The notes below the pieces were generated by a model that was not told the DNA's origin, did not search any database, and saw only the letters and a list, made by a program, of their open reading frames with translations. Positions 6,710-8,358 of a stretch of DNA of 8,358 nucleotides are shown in pieces; the first letter of the stretch is position 1, and every line of letters starts with the position of its first letter. This stretch comes from Alphaproteobacteria bacterium. GTDB taxonomy: Bacteria > Pseudomonadota > Alphaproteobacteria > UBA8366. Made by a program: the position numbers and the translations under genes. The DNA is taken from assembly GCA_029861675.1 (NCBI GenBank), contig JAOTYV010000220.1, forward strand, positions 1 through 8,358, in the 5' to 3' direction.

Positions 6710-6850
6710 AATCGCTTCCGTCCGGTCGTACAGGGGTCACATCCTGTCCGCGCGCTGGCGTCCCATCACAAACAGTGCACGCGGACTACACGATGGCGCG
6801 ATCACCATTTGAACAGCCAACCGCATACTTATCCTGATACGCAATATTGA

Positions 6851-6885
6851 TTACCTAAATACCGATATTACCTACCATTTTACCT
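6851..6885 (+). repeat. Three TTACCT direct repeats
   Basis: TTACCT occurs at 6851-6856, 6868-6873 and 6880-6885; the first two are preceded by A, giving ATTACCT. Spacing start to start is 17 and 12 bases. They lie in the AT-rich leader upstream of the small secreted-protein gene and could bind a regulator; no function is shown. Confidence 0.45.
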
Positions 6886-6911
6886 GTTTCTTATTAGTCT
6901 ATTGATATATT

Positions 6912-6940
6912 TTGACATTTAAATGTCACTTCCATTTGAA
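6912..6940 (+). promoter_or_regulatory. Palindromic operator-like site overlapping a -35 box
   Basis: TGACATTTAAATGTCA (6913-6928) is a perfect 16-base palindrome. It contains, with one preceding T, an exact TTGACA (6912-6917). Seventeen bases further on, TTTGAA (6935-6940) could be a -10 element but matches only three of six positions. A dimeric repressor on the palindrome would block this promoter. The palindrome is certain; promoter and operator roles are inference. Confidence 0.45.
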
Positions 6941-7013
6941 GAACCGTTAAATGACTCAAATAAACGGTCGTATTAATATTTCCACATCGTACACCAAACA
7001 GGAGCATGCGATC

Positions 7014-7193
7014 ATGTTTTCGATTCGCTTCAATGCCCTTCTTTCCGCAGTTGCGGCGCTCGCATTGATATTGGCAGCCACAACCGCATCCGCCGAGATG
7101 GAAGACGGTCTTACAACGTCGAGCCTGGTATCCGGCTCCATCGGTACAGCGGATATCGTCGCACAGTCACAGCGCTACGACGAACCGGAGTAA
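7014..7193 (+). CDS. Small exported protein with a 32-residue acidic mature part
   Basis: 59 residues from ATG 7014, with AGGAG at 7000-7004, 9 bases upstream. An in-frame ATG at 6951 would add 21 residues before the signal sequence and has no comparable ribosome binding site. Residues 1-27 are a standard Sec signal peptide: short basic n-region (R5), hydrophobic core ALLSAVAALALILAA, and a TASA cleavage site before EM. The mature part starts EMEDGLTTSSLVSGS and ends SQRYDEPE; it has seven acidic residues, one basic one and no cysteine, so it should be periplasmic or released. I recognise no family. An operator-like region lies upstream and a strong terminator downstream, so it is probably a single-gene transcript under its own control. 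Confidence 0.75.
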   Translation: MFSIRFNALLSAVAALALILAATTASAEMEDGLTTSSLVSGSIGTADIVAQSQRYDEPE

Positions 7194-7243
7194 AGGGGCG
7201 ATCGACCCCACGGGTCCTGACCAAAGTCAAGGAACCGCGCACT

Positions 7244-7277
7244 GGGCCGGCTTTCAAATGCCGGCCCTTTGATTTTT
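7244..7277 (+). terminator. Rho-independent terminator
   Basis: Perfect 8-base stem GGGCCGGC / GCCGGCCC around the loop TTTCAAAT, followed by TTTGATTTTT. It lies 50 bases after the stop of the small exported-protein gene and separates that gene from the ABC ATPase. Confidence 0.88.
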
Positions 7278-7402
7278 CCCACCACCACAACCTGCACGAC
7301 ACCCGCAATCAGCGGCACGACGCCCTGCGTTTCATGCGCGCTCCATATTGCGTTCCATGACCGTTCGCAGTTAGGGTCCGCCAAACGACGCCACGGAACC
7401 TC

Positions 7403-8185
7403 ATGTCCGACCCATCGCCCGCCAAAATCATCCTTCGCAATGTCAGCAAAAGTTTTGGCGACAATCATGTCTTGCGCGGCGTGGACCTCGAAATTCGCGA
7501 CGGCGAATCACTAGCCTTAATCGGCACATCCGGCTGCGGCAAGAGCCTTCTGCTCAAATGCATCCTCGGACTTCAAACGCCCGACGCCGGCAGCATCCTG
7601 ATCGACGGTGTCGAAACGACGCAGTACGATGGCGACGACCGGATGCGGTATATCGGCCGGTTCGGGGTGTTGTTCCAATATTCCGGATTGTTCGACAGCC
7701 TCACCGTTTGGGAAAACATCGCGTTCAAATGGATACAGCAAGGCGTCCTGAGCCATCGGGAAGCGCGCGAAAAAGCCGCCGACACGCTCAACACCGTCGG
7801 TCTGGCGCCGGAAATTGTTGATTTGTATCCCCATGAATTATCGGGCGGCATGCAAAAACGTGTCGGTATTGCGCGGGCAATTTTTACGGAGCCGGAAATA
7901 CTATTTCTCGACGAACCGACGGCGGGCCTCGATCCGATTATGACGAACGTGATCGGCCGTCTGATTTCAAGTTGCGTGAACAAGCTTGGTGCCACTGCAG
8001 TGTCGATCACGAGCGACATGACCGGCGCCAAACAAATTTCGGACCGGATCGCCATGTTGCATGATGGGCGCATCATTTGGGTGGGGCGCAATTCGGACGC
8101 GGAATCGTCGGGCAATCCCTATGTCGACCAACTCATTCACCACCGCGCGCAAGGGCCGATCCAAATGCGGGTCACGCGCGAGTAG
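7403..8185 (+). CDS. ABC transporter ATP-binding protein, MlaF/Mkl type
   Basis: 260 residues from ATG 7403; ribosome binding site weak (GGAA). All core ABC ATPase motifs but one are present: Walker A GTSGCGKS (41-48), Q-loop Q92 in FQYSGLFDSLTVWENI, signature LSGGM (146-150) in HELSGGMQKRVGIARAI, Walker B ILFLDE (166-171) and D-loop GLDP (175-178). The FQYSGLFDSLTVWENI and LSGGMQKRVGIARAI wording is typical of the MlaF/Ttg2A/Mkl group, which power phospholipid or lipid transport between the inner and outer membranes together with an MlaE permease and an MlaD/Mce protein. The switch (H-loop) histidine is replaced: SITSDM gives S204 where family members usually have His before Asp. No permease, MlaD or MlaB gene is adjacent in the window, so this ATPase is either separate from its partners or followed by them beyond the right edge. 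Confidence 0.92.
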   Translation: MSDPSPAKIILRNVSKSFGDNHVLRGVDLEIRDGESLALIGTSGCGKSLLLKCILGLQTPDAGSILIDGVETTQYDGDDRMRYIGRFGVLFQYSGLFDSLTVWENIAFKWIQQGVLSHREAREKAADTLNTVGLAPEIVDLYPHELSGGMQKRVGIARAIFTEPEILFLDEPTAGLDPIMTNVIGRLISSCVNKLGATAVSITSDMTGAKQISDRIAMLHDGRIIWVGRNSDAESSGNPYVDQLIHHRAQGPIQMRVTRE

Positions 8186-8358
8186 CGAACGCCGCCCACC
8201 CCTTCCGATTGAGAGGCAGCACGGAGCGAGCACATCGCTTCCCACCGTCAAAACCATGCTTGGCTGACGGCGAGTCGCCGCCCTCGATAAGAAGAACTCA
8301 TTAAAGACATGACAAAATATCATTGCGGGATTGCCAACCCGGATTCTTGCAATTCCGG
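8186..8358. other. Right-edge stretch without a clear gene
   Basis: No gene is supported here. A plus-strand ATG at 8309 is open to the edge (MTKYHCGIANPDSCNS, 16 codons) but lacks a good ribosome binding site and is too short to judge. Partner genes of the ABC ATPase, if linked, would have to begin after this point. Confidence 0.4.

Larger units (their letters stand above)
6710..7013. other. AT-rich intergenic region
   Basis: 304 bases without a gene. The first 115 bases have ordinary composition; from about 6825 the sequence becomes markedly AT-rich, unlike the rest of the window. No clear terminator follows the aminotransferase stop: the only hairpin seen is ACAGG / CCTGT around 6730-6747, too weak to call. 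The AT-rich part holds the TTACCT repeats and the palindrome listed separately, and ends in the leader of the small secreted-protein gene. Confidence 0.7.

Noticed and set aside
8309..8358. Start of a new gene at the right edge (MTKYHCGIAN)
   Set aside because: Only 16 codons are visible and no ribosome binding site precedes the ATG, so I did not list it as a gene.
1..8358. CRISPR array, tRNA, rRNA or complete insertion sequence
   Set aside because: I looked for regularly spaced repeats, cloverleaf-like ends and transposase motifs with terminal inverted repeats and saw none.

Overview
The window looks like part of an alphaproteobacterial chromosome (or a metagenomic contig from one). It has moderately high GC and proteins of alphaproteobacterial type: a short PaaI-type thioesterase, a fold-type IV transaminase, an MlaF-like ABC ATPase and alphaproteobacterial-style phage terminase subunits. 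This lineage call is inferred from protein style only; no rRNA or tRNA is present, so no species is named.

Positions 1 to about 4180 are a phage-derived block read entirely on the minus strand. In reading order it contains a terminase small subunit (4178-3849), a terminase large subunit cut off after its ATPase half (3943-3233), a 95-residue phage-type protein (3170-2883), a tandem LamG-like (concanavalin-fold) protein of about 500 residues (2890-1385), and a long open frame of at least 462 codons that starts by an ATGA overlap at 1388 and runs off the left edge. Portal, head, protease and neck genes, normally found between terminase and tail or fibre genes, are missing. The terminase loses its nuclease half at about the same place, so the block is most simply a prophage remnant with a large internal deletion whose junction lies near 3250-3270.

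Positions 4180-4480 hold no convincing gene and are the likely transition between phage remnant and host DNA. After that come a minus-strand membrane-anchored or secreted protein of unknown function (5104-4481) and, divergently, a plus-strand pair: a PaaI-like hotdog thioesterase (GTG start, 5268-5702) and an aminotransferase class IV (5774-6709) resembling (R)-selective amine transaminases.

An AT-rich 304-base intergenic region follows (6710-7013), with three TTACCT repeats and a perfect 16-base palindrome carrying a TTGACA box. It precedes a gene for a 59-residue protein with a signal peptide and a 32-residue acidic mature part (7014-7193), closed by a strong intrinsic terminator (7244-7277). 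Last is an MlaF/Mkl-type ABC ATPase (7403-8185) standing apart from any permease or substrate-binding partner in the window; its H-loop histidine is replaced by serine. The final 173 bases contain no clear gene. No CRISPR array, complete insertion sequence, tRNA or rRNA was seen.
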